Positions 23,521 to 34,152 of a stretch of 64,000 nucleotides of DNA are shown here, piece after piece (the first letter of the stretch is position 1; each line of letters opens with the position of its first letter). The notes under the pieces are model-generated. The model had not been told where the DNA came from. It was given only the letters and a program-made list of their open reading frames with translations, and did not search any database. Location of the stretch: assembly GCA_007115705.1 (NCBI GenBank), contig QXEO01000411.1, forward strand, positions 3,885,918 through 3,949,917, in the 5' to 3' direction. The translations under genes and the position numbers were made by a program. This stretch comes from Dactylis glomerata (Eukaryota > Streptophyta > Magnoliopsida > Poales > Poaceae).

Positions 23521-24611
23521 TATTAAGTTATAGCGCAATATAGCGCCTCTGCTTCGGCATGATATAAAAGTGGCATGAAGTCCATTTATTTTCTGTTGTA
23601 CTCCACGCGGAAGGGGGCTAGGCACGCTGTCTATGCTGGGGCCTTCGCCCGGAAAATAGCAAGCCCAAAAAACCCGAAGGGAATGAGCTCTGATCGGGGG
23701 CGACGGCTCTGTTATCGATCACCTCCAAGTACCCATGGTGCTTAGTTCCTCGCGAAGTACACCAGGAAATAAAAAATCTTCGAGAAAAGTCCGAGGTGTG
23801 CCCAAGGTACCCGCTAAGGACCAGCGCCTCGTGAGCAACCCTCACGAGCCTCGTGAGCAATCCTCACGAGGGAGCAAGGACGCATTGATGAACAAAGCAT
23901 TCGCAGGAAGATTCCCTCTATCGAGAAAGGCCTAACGTGGCAGGATTATCGAAGACAAAGGCCGCTCGATCATCTTGCAAAGGAGACGCAGATCCGGAGG
24001 TCCACGCCAGGCCCTTCACCTCGTGAGCAACCCTTAACGAGGTGTCGACGGTCTCTGGGCTCTCTTAAGCGTCGACGTTTTCACGTCCGTGAGGGTCCAG
24101 CTTCCCTCAACGACGAGGAAGGCCCCGTGAATCGCCACGCGCGGCAATTTGCTCTTAGCTGCTAGCACAGATAGTGCCGCGCTCCTCCACGACGGAGAAG
24201 GTCCCTGTGCCGGTCACAGGGCCATCTTATTCGCTTTCTTTTTTCGTTTGTTTTACCGATTTTTTTTCATTTTTGGGGATTTGGGGTTTTTTGTTTTCCA
24301 ACTCTTTCCTCAACTTCCTATCTCAGGAATCGCCTGACGTCGTCGCCGGCGCCGACCTTGACATGAGCTCTGAGGCGCAGGGAGGCCTCTCGTCGGCGTC
24401 GACAACTCGCTAGGGCTCTCGAGCGCTCGGATGACCAGGACGACGGCGAACATCAAGAAGCGGAAAGGCAAGGAAATATTCATTACTAACCCCCAGCAGG
24501 GGAGAGGACAAAGGCACAGCGGGGCATTCCCCACCGGCGCAGGATACATTGCAAAAGTGGGGAGGAGACTAGTTCCCCTCCCTAGGAGGCTACCGCACCA
24601 AGATCTCCCCT
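23521..24611. other. Tat1 post-pol spacer with palindromic short repeats
   Basis: No gene on the plus strand. CTCGTGAGCAA-YCCTCACGAG units (themselves inverted repeats) occur at about 23828-23870, with a decayed copy near 24020. A T-rich run at 24230-24300 lies 3' of the antisense gene. The stretch may hold termination or packaging signals, but I see no direct proof. Confidence 0.45.
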
Positions 24612-25390
24612 TCACTGCGCCACGGGCTGGGGGTAGGTGTGGCGGACACCGGCGGCGGTGAAGATCCGCACCAAGGCCTCCAACGCCCCCAGCTTGAAGC
24701 GGAAGACGAGGTGGTCACCGACGCGGAGGCGATGGCCGAGGGCAAAAGCCCTCCAGCGCCCGGAGAGGACGGTGTTGCCGCCCGCTCCGAGGAGGATGTC
24801 CACAGGCCAGAAGAGATCTGGCCTGCTCTGCTCCCCCAGGACAATCTCCCCGGAGGCTGCGCCGGGGGCGTAGACCACCCTCCGGACTGCGTCGGGCAGC
24901 CGGAGGGAGTTGAAGCTCCAGGCGTCGACAACGACGAGGAGCTCCAGGAAGCGGGGCCCCGGGGCGATGAGGGGTCCCAGCATCGCCGCCGCCAAGGGGC
25001 GGGGAGTGGCAACCACTCCGTTCACCAGCATAGCTGCCTCCTGCGGCCCCGGGCCATTTGCAGTAGGGGGAGGGGGCCCAGGGCGGCCTCCACCTCCCGA
25101 AGTACTCGATCAATGCTCCCCGGGGAGCGGGGAGCCGGCGCCGCCGCCAACGGAGACGACGAGTTCAGAGCGCCTCCAGGCGCAGGACCCTGAAGGGTCA
25201 GGGCGCCGGAGGTCCCCGGGGCGGCGCGGTTCGCCTCGCCCTGCCTCGGCGCGCCAATGCGCAGGGGGCCGCCGGCGCCGGGCGTCCACTGGGCCGGAAC
25301 CTTCGTCTTGTTCCTGCTGCCCAGGGGGCGTCCGCAGCGTTTCGCCCCCGAGCTTGGTCCAGCGGCGGCGGAGGAGGCGGAAGGATCCAT
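24612..25390 (-). pseudogene. Tat1 antisense gene: AT-hook-like plus B3-like DNA-binding protein
   Basis: Read on the minus strand from ATG 25390, the first part (to about 25060) is Ser/Ala/Pro-rich with a basic CGRPLGSRNKTK motif near residue 17, like an AT-hook. A shift at a C-rich run near 25060 leads to the frame ending at 24612. That frame contains LRLPDAVRRVV, then VLSGRWRAFALGHRLRVGDH and LVFRF, the typical C-terminal half of a plant B3 domain (W, then x-GD-x-LVF). A CCTTAAATACAG TATA box on the same strand (about 25461-25472) lies about 75 bp upstream. The upstream in-frame extension to 25696 is probably promoter/UTR. The counterpart in T2 (58483-59028) is intact and shares the same layout. 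The function is inferred: a DNA-binding regulator carried by the retrotransposon. Confidence 0.6.
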
Positions 25391-25460
25391 GAGCTTGGGG
25401 AGCATGGGAGAAGAAGTGGCAATGGAGGAAGAAGGTGAGGTGCCGGAGGTCTCGAGGAGA

Positions 25461-25472
25461 CTGTATTTAAGG
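25461..25472 (-). promoter_or_regulatory. TATA box of the Tat1 antisense gene
   Basis: The complement reads CCTTAAATACAG, about 75 bp upstream of the ATG at 25390. It is at the same relative place as the TATA box of the T2 antisense gene. Confidence 0.45.
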
Positions 25473-25753
25473 GGCGTGGCTGGCGTCGTCGCGTCAAATC
25501 TTAGTGCGGGAACCGAAGCGTTGGCGCGGTGCTCTGCAGTGAAGCGACGCGCCATCATGACGGTTGACGCCTCGGGGACTGCAGCGTCGCCCGCCGTTTC
25601 GTCACACCAGCTGTGGTCGCGCCACGCGTCCGCTTCCTCTGCATCTTCACATGGTCCTCTGACCGCACGGTTGACGCGTGCCGTTGGAGGGCCCAATAGC
25701 TTCTAGGGGCCCCCGACCCTTCACCCCCTCAGGAAGGCGCGTTCGCGGGCCGG

Positions 25754-25768
25754 GCTCCCGGGGGCTAC
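25754..25768 (+). other. Tat1 polypurine tract
   Basis: GCTCCCGGGGGCTAC directly abuts the 3' LTR. The GGGGGCTAC end is shared with T2 (60184-60195). Confidence 0.6.
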
Positions 25769-26678
25769 TGTCGATGTTCTGGATACCGAGGTATCCCGGT
25801 CCACCTGCTCCTGGGCCTCCTCAACGGCCCAGCTTCAGCCCAGGGGTGAAACGACGACCGAAGCTATTGGAGAAGACCCTCATGAGGAGGCGCCTCATGA
25901 GGAGCTCGATGACCAAAACTGCTAAGGACCAGAAGACCTCCTCACGAGCTCCCGCTGGTGAGGGGAGGGACCACGTCCACATCAGCTCAGCACATTTGTG
26001 TGCAGAGCAAGAAGATAAAGGACAGAAGACCGCGTACCGCCCACGCTACCCCCGACAGGGAGGAGACCAACTTTCGCCGTGCCTGCATAAAGCGGCACAG
26101 TGGTTGTTGGCCACCCCCCTAAAAATAGCGTGGACGGTGCAGGGCGCCAGGGGAAGACGTCAGCTTCCTCCACCCACTCCGGTGGACCGGCGCCACTACT
26201 CTACGAAGACTACGTCCACGGAAGAATAAAGTCTACAGCTGTCCTCCCTCCTTGGCCGTGTGTGGCAACCCCTTCCCCAAGAAGATAAGGGGAAGGAGGA
26301 CCTTGGCGCTATAAAAGGAGGGGAGGCCACCCCTTAGAGGGGATCGAATCTCCATCTTCTTCAGGCTGCTAGCTGGGCACGGAGGTTCTTCAACCTCTGG
26401 CCAGCTAGAGCTTTGTAACCAAGACCTTGTACTCCTCGCGAGGTATCGCGTCGTAATACAAGAAGGCAGGAAGTAGGGGTTTTACCTCACCACGAGGGCC
26501 CTGAACCTGGGTAAAGCTCGGCGTCCCTCTCTGCAGTGTGTTGTGCATTCGACGACTCGAGGCTTCCGTCACCGTGTTTCATAGCGATCCAAGATCTCCC
26601 ATGTTCAGTCCCCTGCGTTCGAATCTTTGGGTCCATCGCGTGGTACCCCGTGTTCTTGCGACACAAAATCCATCGACA
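25769..26678 (+). repeat. Tat1 3' LTR (910 bp)
   Basis: Pairs with 8171-9080. It is followed by the GCACT duplication at 26679-26683. Confidence 0.95.
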
Positions 26679-27895
26679 GCACTGTTCTGAACCGCCTCTC
26701 TATGTTGGATTTTAGCCTAGATGCATGAAAATCATGTATATGTTAATCAGTGGTGAATTTTATATTATTTCCCTAATCAACTTGCTCAATCTTTGTTTCT
26801 GATTACTAAGTTTATCTTCTTTGTGATGGTTTACATCTCCGTATGGTAAGTTAGTGATGATTTTGATCTCTGGTTCATCCAGTATGCTAATCACTTGCTA
26901 ATTTTATTTAGCAACATCATGGTCTTTTAATTACTAGATATATTCCTTTGTTTTCACTTTAACATGGAATCCTGGCTAGGGTATTTTTCTGAAGCTTTGG
27001 TTCATTGCTCTATAATCTTCTTTGTTGGAATATTCTAAATGCTACTGTGTCTTTATCTACTCTCTTAATTTTGTCTGAAGTATTTCCTAGATTTAACTAG
27101 GTCATCTAGCTAGCCTACTTGTTATATTTCTTGCTATTGTTACTCTATTTCTCTCTCAAACTTGGATACTTGATTTTTGATTATTTGCATACCCTAGTTG
27201 TTCAAGTCCAGAACTAGTTTCTGGTTCTTGATAAAAATGGATTCCAAAGCAAATGGTTGACCCTAGGTCAAACCAACATTTTAACTATAACAAAAAGTTT
27301 CTTTCGTGTCTCTGGTTGCAGGGGAAGAAAAGAGAACAAGATCAGAAGAAGAAGAAGATCAAGTGTAGATAGGTTTAGGTGTAGTCTAGGTTTTCTTCTT
27401 TTCTTTTTATTTTTAGATTTATGTAATCTGACCACAATGTGGTATGTAAATGTAACCTTGTATGATGCAAATCAATAAAGATTATTTTTAACTATCATAT
27501 GCAACTTGTTTCGTATTATTCTGATTTTTGTTTAAATTTTTATGATTATTTGAATTTGGCCCTAATTATTCATTTATTTATAATTTTAAATCCAAAAAAT
27601 TGAATTTGGACTTAATCAAATATCATGATGATCAATGTGTTGTTATGAAGTTATAAACTTCTTTTAAGTGATATGTTTTGATAAAGTTTTTATCTCACAT
27701 ATTTTGCTAAGTTCAAATATTTCAAATTTGAAATTTGACTCATATTCTAGAGTTTAAATAGGACCTCTAGTCAAACTTCACACTTTGAACCTTAACAAAA
27801 TAAGTTTTTGAAAATCCACCTTTTTAAAGGACTGAAATGTAAATCACATATTTAAAACTACCCCTTCCCCGAATCCTATATGTCGGGATGTTACA
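26679..27895 (-). repeat. Element X 3' LTR, proximal part (U3)
   Basis: On the minus strand the LTR starts TGTAACATCCC at 27895, right after a purine tract (complement of 27896-27912, AAGGAGGAGAGGA). It runs left to the Tat1 insertion, and 8170-4929 continues it. AT-rich; no gene. Confidence 0.75.
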
Positions 27896-29577
27896 TCCTC
27901 TCCTCCTTATAAGAACTTTGTCCCAAAGTTGCCAGAACTAGGTCTGAAGAGATAAGGATAATCCCTGCATAAATCGTCCTCTTTCTCCCACGTGGCTTCT
28001 CTCTCGGGATGGTACTTCCACTACACATGACAATATTTTATTGCCCTATTTCTAAGTTGTTTCCACTTTTCATCTAGAATCTTTGTTGGTTTCTCTTCGT
28101 AGGTCAAATGTGGCTTAAGTTCTTATTCTGTATATCTCATAGGTTCTTCTGGTACTTTCAAACATTTTCATAACTGTGAGATGTGAAATACATTGTGAAC
28201 TTGGAATAGTCTAGTGGGTAACTCCAGTTCATAGGCCACTGTTCTTTTCTGACTCAAAATCTTAAATGGCCCAATGTATCAAGGACTTAACTTCCCCTTA
28301 ACCCCGAATCTCTTAACTCCTCTAGTCGGACTGACTCTTAAATATACCATATCTCCGACTTGGGGTTCCCACGTTCTTCTTTTGAAGTCAGCATAACTCT
28401 TTTGTCGACTCTGAACAATCTTTAGTCTATCTCGGATGATATCAATCACTACTTGTTGATCCTTTATATAATTTGGCTCAAACTCTTTGTTGCCTTTGTC
28501 TTCGAACCAACAAACGGGCGATATACACTTTCTTCCATAAAGTGCTTCAAATGGTGCCATCTTAATACTACTTTGATAGCTATTGTTGTACGAAAATTCT
28601 GCTAAGGGTAGATGTTCATGCCATGATCCTCCAAAATCTAAAGCACATGCTCTCAGCATATCTATAAGAATTTGGTTTGTTCTTTCCGTTTGTCCTCCAG
28701 TTTGTGGATGGTACGCAGTACTAAAGTCTAGTTTGGTCCCTAGAGCTTTTTGAAGTTGCTTCCAAAATGCTGAGGTGAACTCTGAACCTCGATCTGATAC
28801 TATTTTCGTTGGTATCCCATGCTTACTAACAACTTCGTTGACGTAGATTTCTGCGAGTTTCTCACAACTATCTTTCTGGTTTACTGCTAAGAAATGAACA
28901 CTTTTCTTTAATCTGTCCACTAGTACCCAGATCATATCCTTTTGATTCTTAGTCATGGGTAAACCGGTAACAAAATCCATTCCTATTTCTTCCCACTTCC
29001 ACTTGGGAATAGGCAACGGTTGTAGTTTTCTAGCAGGACTCTGATGTTCCACTTTAACTCTCTCACATGTGTGACATTCGGAAACATACTTAGCTATTTC
29101 TATTTTCATGTTGTTCCACCAAAATACATCCTTTAGATCCATATACATCTTTGTACTTCCTGGATATATTGAGTAAGGTGTTTGGTGTGCCTCCCTGAGA
29201 ATAACTTCTTTTATCTCAGGAATATCTGGTATGCAGATTCTGTTTTGAAACCATAAAGAATTCTCCTCCCGGAGTTCAAACATGGATTGCCTTCCTTCAT
29301 CTATTCTGCGGATTTCTTCGACTATGAATGGATCTTCTTTCTGTCTCTTAAGAATTTCTCCTTTGAGATCCATATTCATCTCGGTCAAGGCTTTGATAAC
29401 TTCTATAATATCTTGGGGTTTTCCTTCCCAATATTCCTTCTGGATTTGTGCAACTTCTTTTTGCAACTCTTTTGGCATTTTACATGCTTCTAACATGTTG
29501 CAAGTGGCTTTTCGGCTTAACGCGTTTGCTACAACATTAGCCATTCCCGGGGTATAGTTTATTGTCAGATCATACTC
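27896..29577 (-). pseudogene. Element X pol remnant: RNase H end, integrase, chromodomain-like tail
   Basis: The frame 29544-28279 (421 aa) begins MANVVANALSRK, the RNase H C-terminus. It then has the integrase zinc region (CHTCERVKVEHQSP) and core motifs MIWVLVDRLKKSVHF, KIVSDRGSEFTS and HPQTGGQTERTNQ, so D-D-E is preserved. A C-terminal VGDMVYLRVSP follows. After the stop at 28279, broken frames down to about 27950 still show EATWEKEDDLCRDYP, typical of the chromodomain end in Tekay-type chromoviruses. Everything 5' of the RNase H end (zinc knuckle, protease, RT) is missing at the junction near 29577. X's gag is at 43611-44124 and 50793-51079. Confidence 0.88.
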
Positions 29578-29680
29578 TCCTACGGCAGCGTTGCCTACCT
29601 CTCCTATGGCGACGTCTCCTACCTCTCCTACTGCGATGCTGCCTACCTCTTCTACTACGATGCTGTTGTTGCCGCCGCCT
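29578..29680. repeat. About 24-bp imperfect tandem repeat
   Basis: Roughly four units with the pattern CTCTCCTAYxGCGAYGYxxCCTAC. In one plus frame it gives eight-residue units (YLSYGDVS-like). It sits at the deletion junction and probably belongs to the CACTA fragment or a gene piece inside it. Confidence 0.6.
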
Positions 29681-30250
29681 GCCTCTCCTACACCTTCGCC
29701 GTCGTGGTCGACAACATGGCCAGGTCAAGCCGTCGAGGACGGGGGCCCGCATCTGCAAGGAGCCTCGGTGGCAGAGCTCTATCTGCCTCCAGAGGGTCTC
29801 CTCCCGATGCCCATTAGGACGCCTCCGCTCGGCAAGGGCGGCGAGCACCGGCGACAAGGAGCTCCAGCCAGGCGGTGGAGGAAGACATAGTTTTTTTAGG
29901 GCGTTCTCTATAAATTATCAATCAGTTAGGGTGTTCTTTGTAAATTGTTACTAGTGTGTACGTAATAAAGTAACCACGTGGGTGGTGAGCTGTGTGCAGG
30001 GTGCTTGATTGCAGGAGGATTTCAAAAAAAATTGTTTTTTTTTGAATTTTCAAAATTCATCCGTGGCGCATGTGTTAATTTACCCGTAGCGCATTATGTG
30101 GTGCGCTATGGGTATCTATGTTACCCCTAGCACACTACCCCATGCGCTACGGGTAACATATTACCAGTGGCGTAGTACCCGCAGCGCATGGGGCATGCGC
30201 TACGGGTAATCAAAACCCATGCGCTGCGGGTAGCCTTTTTTCTAGTAGTG
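29578..30250 (-). mobile_element. CACTA transposon terminal fragment
   Basis: The complement of the right end reads CACTACTAGAAAAAAGG from 30250, a CACTA-family terminus. Next to it (30060-30235) are at least six copies in both orientations of a TGCGCTACGGGTA-type motif, the sub-terminal repeats of such elements. ATG at 30251-30253 is a candidate half of the 3-bp target duplication. The other end and transposase are absent: the fragment stops where X's pol begins. A plus-strand frame from 29578 (arginine-rich after the tandem repeat) is of unknown meaning. Confidence 0.78.
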
Positions 30251-31058
30251 ATGGGGTTGTGCAGGGTGGTCTGCAGGGGTGGCGCACGTTCAATGGGGGT
30301 TGGCAAGGGGGGTGGTGGCGATCGAAGAGAAGGGAGAGAGAGAAGAGTCTGGCAAGGGCCTCGGGCTCCTTCTCTCCCCCTCGATGCCAACTGAATACGA
30401 CAAGGGGAAAAATTTCTCCAAGATCCTAAGAATCCAGAGAGGAGATTCATAGCAGCTCCCCTTTCCTCCCTTTGGTCGGCTAAGAAGAAGAAAAAGAGAG
30501 AGAAAGGAATGGTTTGGGGTCTAGGGTTTGCATAGCCGGCTTTCAAATTCAAAATTGAAATCTGATTGAAAAAGTCTTGAAAACCTACCAAAATAGTTTC
30601 CAAGTGTTTCAAACATCAACAATAAGTCATAGCTAAGTTTCGGTAAATTTTAGATTAGATAAGCTAGGGTTTTAGAGTAGTCCCTATTTTCAAACAAAGA
30701 AGCAAAAGAAAAAGAATAAAGGAAAAAGAATTGTGATCAAGCAAAGAAGCCCATGCTAGGTTTTATGGTGAGCACAAGCTAGTCTAGGCTTAATATTCCA
30801 TGCATAAAATCATAACACTAACTCTGGTTCCTATTGCTCAAGTATTGTTAATTCTAGAATTAAAGACATGAAATAAAGCATACACATGCACACATAAAAT
30901 CATGCCCATGCACTCACATGAAATCACACCTGCTAGCACACACATGAAATCATGCATCATAGGACACAAGCACATTGCCCAGCAAAACTTTTAATTCACT
31001 CCAAACAAATCACTTAAATGAGGTTTAAATTTCTGGTCACCAAAAGTGGGGTGTTACA
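30251..31058 (-). repeat. Element Y 3' LTR, U3 remnant
   Basis: On the minus strand it starts TGTAACACCCC at 31058. It matches 42803-43610 at about 97.5% and is cut at 30250 by the CACTA fragment. Confidence 0.92.
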
Positions 31059-31076
31059 GACCTTCCCCCCTTAAAA
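31059..31076 (-). other. Element Y polypurine tract
   Basis: The complement reads TTTTAAGGGGGGAAGGTC directly before the LTR. Confidence 0.7.
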
Positions 31077-31101
31077 ATAATCTTGTCCCGAGATTCGGTA
31101 G

Positions 31102-32553
31102 CTAAGCGTGAAGTAGACCGGGAAACTCTCGTCGAAGATAATCCTCATGTTCCCAAGTGGCTTCGTCTTCGGTGTGGTTACTCCATTGCACCTTATACAT
31201 TTTGATCTTGCGTCTACGGGTAAGACGAACATCTTCTTCAAGAATGCGGATGGGTCTCTCCCGATAGGTGAGGTCGTGGTTTAAATCAATGGAGTTGTGA
31301 TCAATCTCTTTGAAAGTCTCGGGCTTGTCGGGAACTTGCAGACATTTGCGGAGTTGCGACACATGGAAGACATCATGGAACTCAAACAATTCTGAGGGCA
31401 ATTCCAGTTTGTAAGACATCTCTCTGCGGCGCTCTAGTATCTTGAATGGGCTGATATATCGGGGTGCAAGCTTACCCTTAACATGGAAACATTGCATACC
31501 CTTGAGCGGTGTCACTCGAAGGTAGACAAAATCTCCCATGTTGAGGGTAACCGGTCTTCTCTTAGAGTCAGCATAACTTTTCTGCCGGGATTGGGCTGCC
31601 TTCAGACGATTCCGAATGAGTTGGACTTGCTCCTCGGCCTCCTTAATGATATCAGGGCCAAAGATTTGGCTTTCTCCCATTTCGGACCAGTTGAGAGGGG
31701 TACGGCACTTGCGTCCGTAGAGGGCTTCAAAAGGGGCCATTTGCAAACTAGCTTGGTAGCTATTATTGTAGGAAAACTCTGCGAATGGCAGACAGTCTTC
31801 CCACTTGGTCCCATAAGACAGAACACAAGCTCGCAACATATCTTCAAGGATTTCGTTTACCCGCTCTGTTTGACCTCCAGTTTGTGGGTGGTAGGTTGTG
31901 CTGAAGGATAACTTGGTGCCTAAAGCTTCCTGGAGTTTTGCCCAAAATCGCGAGGTAAACTGAGGGCCTCGATCTGAGACGATGGTCTTCGGGACTCCAT
32001 GGAGACTGACGATGCGGGAGATATACAACTCTGCTAAACGTTTCCCATGGTCAGTGGTCTTGACGGGGATAAAGTGGGCGACCTTTGTGAGGCGGTCCAT
32101 GATGACCCATATAGAATCATGTCCCCGCTTGGAGGTTGGTAATCCAGTAATAAAATCCATGCTGACTTCCTCCCACTTCCATAACGGTATCTTCAAGGGT
32201 TGCAGTAAGCCTGCGGGCTTTTGGTGCTCGGCCTTGACACGCTGACAGACGTCGCATCGGGCAATATAGAAAGCTATCTCTCGCTTCATACCGTGCCACC
32301 AAAAACGTTCCTTCAAGTCTTGGTACATCTTGGTGCCTCCAAGATGAATAGAGTAAGGGGTGTCATGGGCCTCTGCCAGAATAAGTTGTTTTAACTCCTC
32401 GATGCTAGGGACGCATAGGCGGCCATTATACCATAGCACACCTTCTTGGTCAATTGAAAACCCAGGTACTTCCTCTCGTCCCATCCTACGTTTAATACCT
32501 TTGATACTCTCATGACCCTTCTGAGCTTCCTTGATCTAGTCAAAGAGAGTGGG
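31102..32553 (-). pseudogene. Element Y integrase with chromodomain
   Basis: The frame 32484-31102 (460 aa) is intact. Integrase inserts the cDNA, and the chromodomain is thought to guide it to chromatin marks. Zinc region: CDVCQRVKAEHQKP. Catalytic core: WVIMDRLTKVAHF, KTIVSDRGPQFTS, HPQTGGQTERVNE (D, D, E present). The C-terminal part has NMGDFVYLRVTPLKG and PFKILERR. The last 50 residues (PIRILEEDVRLTRR, YKVQWSNHTEDEATWEHED) are a chromodomain. Between 32553 and 32485 stops (TGA and TAG) separate it from RNase H. Confidence 0.92.
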
Positions 32554-34152
32554 TCAGACTTCAAGGTTTGCCAAGAAACCATGGCTTACTAGCTCAAGTC
32601 TAAACTTCTCGAACTCCTCGCATAGGGTTGGTTGGCTGGTCTTCAGCATGGCATTTAGGGAACAGGGCTCTCGGCTGAGGGCATCGGCGACCACATTCGC
32701 TTTACCGGGATGGTAATGAATGCCTAGGTCGTAGTCTTTGATAAGCTCAATCCATCTCCTTTGTCTCATGTTCAACTCTTTCTGGGAGAAGATGTATTTA
32801 AGGCTCTTGTGGTCGGTGTAGATCTCACAACGATTCCCCATAAGGTAGTGTCGCCATGTCTTGAGGGCATGGACAACAGCGGCAAGCTCAAGGTCGTGGG
32901 TAGGATAATTCATCTCGTGAGGGCGCAGTTGGCAGGATATATAGGCGATGACCTTGCCGTCTTGCATTAAGACACTTCCAAGACCAAGCTTGGATGCATC
33001 GCAGTAGACATCGAAGCTCTTGGTAATGTTGGGCATGGTGAGAATGGGGGCTGTCACTAGTCTCTTGTTGAGTTGGAAACTCTGCTCACACTTCTCAGTC
33101 CACTCAAACTTGTTGTCTTTCTTGAGCAGCTGAGTCAATGGGCGGGCAATGCTGGAAAATCCTTCTACAAACTTTCGGTAGTATCCGGCTAATCCAAGGA
33201 ATGCTTGGACTTCGGTGGGGTTTGTTGGGGCTTTTCTTTCCATGATGGAGGTGATTTTTGAGGGGTCGACAGATACTCCACCAGCTGAGAGTACATGGCC
33301 TAGGAACCCAACTTCTTTCAGCCAAAACTCACATTTGCTGAACTTGGCATAGAGTTGGTGTTCGCGCAGGGTTCCCAATACTAGCCGCAGATGTTCTGCG
33401 TGCTCTTCCTCGGTCTTCGAGTAGACCAAGATATCATCGAGGAAGACCACCACAAACTTGTCGAGGAACTTCATAAATACCTTATTCATGAGATTCATGA
33501 AATAGGCGGGGGCATTGGTTAGACCGAAGGACATGACGGTGTACTCGAATAGGCCGTAGCGAGTGGTGAAAGCGGTCTTGGGAATATCAGACTCTCGGAC
33601 CTTCAGCTGATGATATCCAGTGCAGAGATCAATCTTGGAGAACACTTTGGCTCCATTCAGCTGGTCAAACAGATCTTCAATCTTCGGGAGGGGGTATTTA
33701 TTTTTGATGGTCACCTCATTGAGTTTACGGTAATCCACACAGAGTCGTATGGTACCATCTCGCTTGTCCACAAACAAAACAGGCGATCCCCAAGGTGAAA
33801 CGCTGGGACGGATAAGGCCTTTGCTGAGCATGTTAGCAAGTTGCTTCTTTAGCTCCTCAAGTTCTTGGGGGTTCATATGGTAGGGTCATTGAGCAATGGG
33901 AGCTGTTCTGGGAATCAACTCAATTACGAACTTGATATCCCAGTCAGGGGGCATACCTGGCAACTCCTCAGGGAAGATGTCGAGGTACTCACATACCACC
34001 GGAACTTGATCAAGAGTTGGCCCAGAGACAGACTTCTTGTAGTAGGCTTTGCGGGATGGCATAGTTGCGATGTGCTCAATTTGAACTCCATCACTGTTGG
34101 TTACGGTTATAGCTTTCCGGGCGCAATCTATATGACCCTAGTACTTGGACAT
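32554..34152 (-). pseudogene. Element Y reverse transcriptase-RNase H
   Basis: The frame 33876-32554 (440 aa) shows RT motifs RLCVDYRKLNEVT, FSKIDLCTGYHQL, VMSFGLTNAPA and FVVVFLDDILVYSK (catalytic F-L-D-D intact). It continues with FLGHVLSAGGVSVD and AFLGLAGYYRKFVEG, then RNase H with YCDASKLGLGSVL, YTDHKSLKYI and NVVADALSRE. Upstream (34152-33877) the linker from protease is interrupted by stops that look like TGG-to-TAG, CAG-to-TAG and CGA-to-TGA changes. Confidence 0.92.

Larger units (their letters stand above)
8171..26678 (+). mobile_element. Tat1: full-length Ty3/gypsy retrotransposon, Tat lineage, with a nested Copia
   Basis: Two 910-bp LTRs, a 5-bp TSD, a PBS directly after the 5' LTR, a purine-rich tract before the 3' LTR, and gag, protease, RT, RNase H, a second RNase H and integrase in gypsy order. 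The second (archaeal-type) RNase H is a known mark of the plant Tat lineage. Without the 8361-bp Copia insertion the element is about 10.1 kb. A 2.2-kb region after pol carries an antisense AT-hook/B3-like gene. It is coding-defective (in-frame stops, frameshifts, damaged RT and integrase active-site motifs). It is inserted in the U3 of X's LTR. Confidence 0.95.

Noticed and set aside
23828..23880. CRISPR-like short repeats
   Set aside because: Two or three imperfect palindromic units in a plant retrotransposon, with no spacer structure.
25391..25696. N-terminal extension of the Tat1 antisense frame
   Set aside because: It spans the TATA box and has no counterpart in T2, so it is probably promoter and 5' UTR read through by chance.
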